This document shows, one piece after another, positions 5,322-6,638 of a DNA stretch of 6,638 nt. A program made the translations under genes and the position numbers. Where the stretch lies: NCBI GenBank assembly GCA_024640205.1, contig JAHEFL010000026.1:4099-10736 (forward strand). Reading direction: 5' to 3'. Source of the stretch: Flavobacteriales bacterium. Its GTDB lineage: Bacteria; Bacteroidota; Bacteroidia; Flavobacteriales_F; PHOS-HE28. The notes beneath the pieces are model-generated. The model had not been told where the DNA came from. It was given only the letters and a program-made list of their open reading frames with translations, and made no database searches. How positions within the stretch are numbered: position 1 is the first letter of the stretch; every line of letters starts with the position of its first letter.

Positions 5322-6515
5322 ATGGCTATCGTTCTCAATGACGCTGGGCTTCATGCCCACTTCCTGCCGCTCACTGCCACACGGCCTGTGGGGCAATTAA
5401 GGCCGGGTATTCTCAGGCTCTCGGAGGGGTGGTACATACGAAGCGGCACGGGGGTATCCTACCGCACGGAGCGATACCTGAGCGCTGCTTTTCCGCTCCG
5501 TGCGGAAGGCCCCATGATGGAGGTCAATGCGGGTCTTTATCCAACGGATGACCTTGTTTCCGCAGTGATGGACCTGCGTCCTGGTGAGGTTCTGATCCAA
5601 GAATCCCGCCCCCTGGCATTCTGCTTGGAAGGGGATGCGTTACCCAGTACGAACGATTGGATATCCCCACCGGGATTCATGCGACCGAAAGCCTTCCCCG
5701 GTGAGGTGATCCGCTTTGAGCGTCCGTGGCATCTGTTCCAGCAGTGCGGCAAGGCCCTGCATCTTGATCACCAATTGTTGACGGAAGGACGTCGATCGCA
5801 GCCTTTGAGTTCCTTGAACACGGTGATCGGCGACCCGGATCTCATCTTTTTGGAGGAAGGGGCCATTGTGGAAGCGAGTATCCTGAATACGCGTAATGGT
5901 CCCATCCATATCGGAAGGGGAGCTGAGGTGATGGAAGGATGTATCATCCGTGGCCCTTTCGCACTGGGTGAACATGCCCAATTGAAAATGGGTGCCAAGG
6001 TGTACGGACCAACGGTGGTCGGGCCTGATTGCCGCGTCGGGGGCGAGGTGAACAACAGTATTCTCATGGGGTACAGCAACAAGGCCCACGATGGCTTCCT
6101 CGGTAACAGTGTGCTGGGCGAATGGTGTAATCTGGGTGCTGATACGAACACCAGCAATCTCAAGAACACCTATGGCGAGGTGCAGGTTTACAGCTATGCG
6201 GAGGAGGCCACGGTCACCACGGCTTCGCAGTTCGTGGGTTTGATCATGGGCGACCACTCAAAGAGTGGGATCAACACGATGTTCAATACCGGTACTGTTG
6301 TGGGGGTATCGTCGAACGTGTTCGGTGCCGGGTTCCCACCCAAGTTCATCCCCGGCTTTTCATGGGGTGGGGCTGAGGGACTTGGCGAGCATGACCTGGA
6401 TAAGGCACTGCGGACCGCCCGGCGTGTGCTGGAGCGACGATCAATGCAAATGACCGGTATCGATGAGGCCATTTTGAGGCACATCTTCTCCCTGGAGCGT
6501 TCCGATCCTGAATGA
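5322..6515 (+). CDS. GlmU-family putative sugar nucleotidyltransferase/N-acetyltransferase (Bacteroidota type)
   Basis: This 397-residue two-domain protein belongs to the alternative GlmU group common in Bacteroidota. It is expected to act in the cytosol on UDP-GlcNAc synthesis for peptidoglycan and lipopolysaccharide. Residues 1 to about 165 form a short nucleotidyltransferase-like domain that opens with LNDAGLHAHFLPLTATRPVGQLRPG (5-29, key D7, R21 and P22). The LAAGxGTRM loop of classical GlmU is absent and the domain is about 60 residues shorter, so uridylyltransferase activity is not assured. Residues about 175-345 form a left-handed beta-helix. In it, 255-279 aligns with the acetyltransferase active site of E. 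coli GlmU (its GHLTYLGDAEIG segment), which places H256 at the catalytic histidine (H363 in E. coli). GADTNTSN (272-279) corresponds to GAGT.T.N. The C-terminal 50 residues are helical. The start is fixed by the in-frame TAA at 5310-5312. The gene is divergent from the hexapeptide gene, itself a beta-helix protein. No clear terminator follows. Confidence 0.9.
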   Translation: MAIVLNDAGLHAHFLPLTATRPVGQLRPGILRLSEGWYIRSGTGVSYRTERYLSAAFPLRAEGPMMEVNAGLYPTDDLVSAVMDLRPGEVLIQESRPLAFCLEGDALPSTNDWISPPGFMRPKAFPGEVIRFERPWHLFQQCGKALHLDHQLLTEGRRSQPLSSLNTVIGDPDLIFLEEGAIVEASILNTRNGPIHIGRGAEVMEGCIIRGPFALGEHAQLKMGAKVYGPTVVGPDCRVGGEVNNSILMGYSNKAHDGFLGNSVLGEWCNLGADTNTSNLKNTYGEVQVYSYAEEATVTTASQFVGLIMGDHSKSGINTMFNTGTVVGVSSNVFGAGFPPKFIPGFSWGGAEGLGEHDLDKALRTARRVLERRSMQMTGIDEAILRHIFSLERSDPE

Positions 6516-6541
6516 TCCGCTGGTTTCCGTCCGGAATTCGG

Positions 6542-6563
6542 TCTGTCACTGCCCATCTGTCAC
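6542..6563 (+). repeat. Short direct repeat downstream of the GlmU-like gene
   Basis: TCTGTCAC occurs at 6542-6549 and again at 6556-6563, a 14-nt period. It lies just after the GlmU-like stop and reaches the end of a possible opposing gene. It is too short to exclude chance. Confidence 0.25.
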
Positions 6564-6637
6564 CCGTTCTCTCCCGGCACGGTGCTTGAACCCCGGCGTT
6601 CGACGACTTCCTTGTGTTCTGCAAATGACAGGACTGG
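6560..6637 (-). CDS. Possible C-terminal end of a convergent gene cut by the window edge
   Basis: A minus-strand frame open to the window edge ends in TGA (6560-6562). Its last 25 codons read PVLSFAEHKEVVERRG followed by SSTVPGENG. The composition is protein-like, with a charged helical stretch and a mix of common codons, more so than the other frames of this segment. It would end 44 nt from the stop of the GlmU-like gene. The fragment is too short to assign to a family. A competing reading is a + strand gene starting at ATG 6625, of which only MTGL would be visible. The stretch 6516-6559 holds no clear gene or T-tract terminator. Confidence 0.3.
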   Translation of the reverse strand, partial: PVLSFAEHKEVVERRGSSTVPGENG

Positions 6638-6638
6638 A

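Overview
The window reads as an ordinary chromosomal stretch from a GC-rich member of the Bacteroidota, most likely a Flavobacteriales-like lineage. Three things point there. The last gene encodes the alternative two-domain GlmU-family protein that is typical of Bacteroidota. The confidently read starts lack a convincing Shine-Dalgarno sequence. Upstream of three genes there are matches to the Bacteroidota -7 promoter element (TAnnTTTG-like), placed 4 to 13 nt before the ATG. No mobile element, phage gene, RNA gene or CRISPR array is visible. The taxonomic call is an inference.

Layout. Positions 60-956 (+) hold an orphan NqrB/RnfD-type membrane protein. It is followed after 74 nt by 1031-2488 (+), an exported DUF2330 protein with a signal peptide and a C-terminal membrane helix. 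These two probably form one transcription unit. Their spacer carries two overlapping inverted repeats that cannot both fold as simple hairpins. A strong 14-bp hairpin at 2525-2558 lies where this unit meets the convergent gene 2540-4540 (-). That gene is a KefB/KefC-type monovalent cation:proton antiporter with cytosolic TrkA-N and TrkA-C domains. Upstream of it on the same strand is 4652-5245 (-), a PaaY/CaiE-like gamma-carbonic-anhydrase-family hexapeptide protein. A 76-nt divergent promoter region separates that gene from 5322-6515 (+), the GlmU-family sugar nucleotidyltransferase/acetyltransferase. The last bases may contain the end of another convergent minus-strand gene (6560-6637).

How the genes relate. 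The antiporter, hexapeptide protein and GlmU-like protein look like unrelated housekeeping or stress functions that happen to be adjacent. The pair with some claim to being an uncharacterised system is the RnfD-like protein plus the DUF2330 protein. One is an electron-transport-type membrane subunit without its usual partners and without the covalent-FMN motif. The other is a cysteine-containing, membrane-tethered extracytoplasmic protein of unknown function. That link rests on adjacency only.
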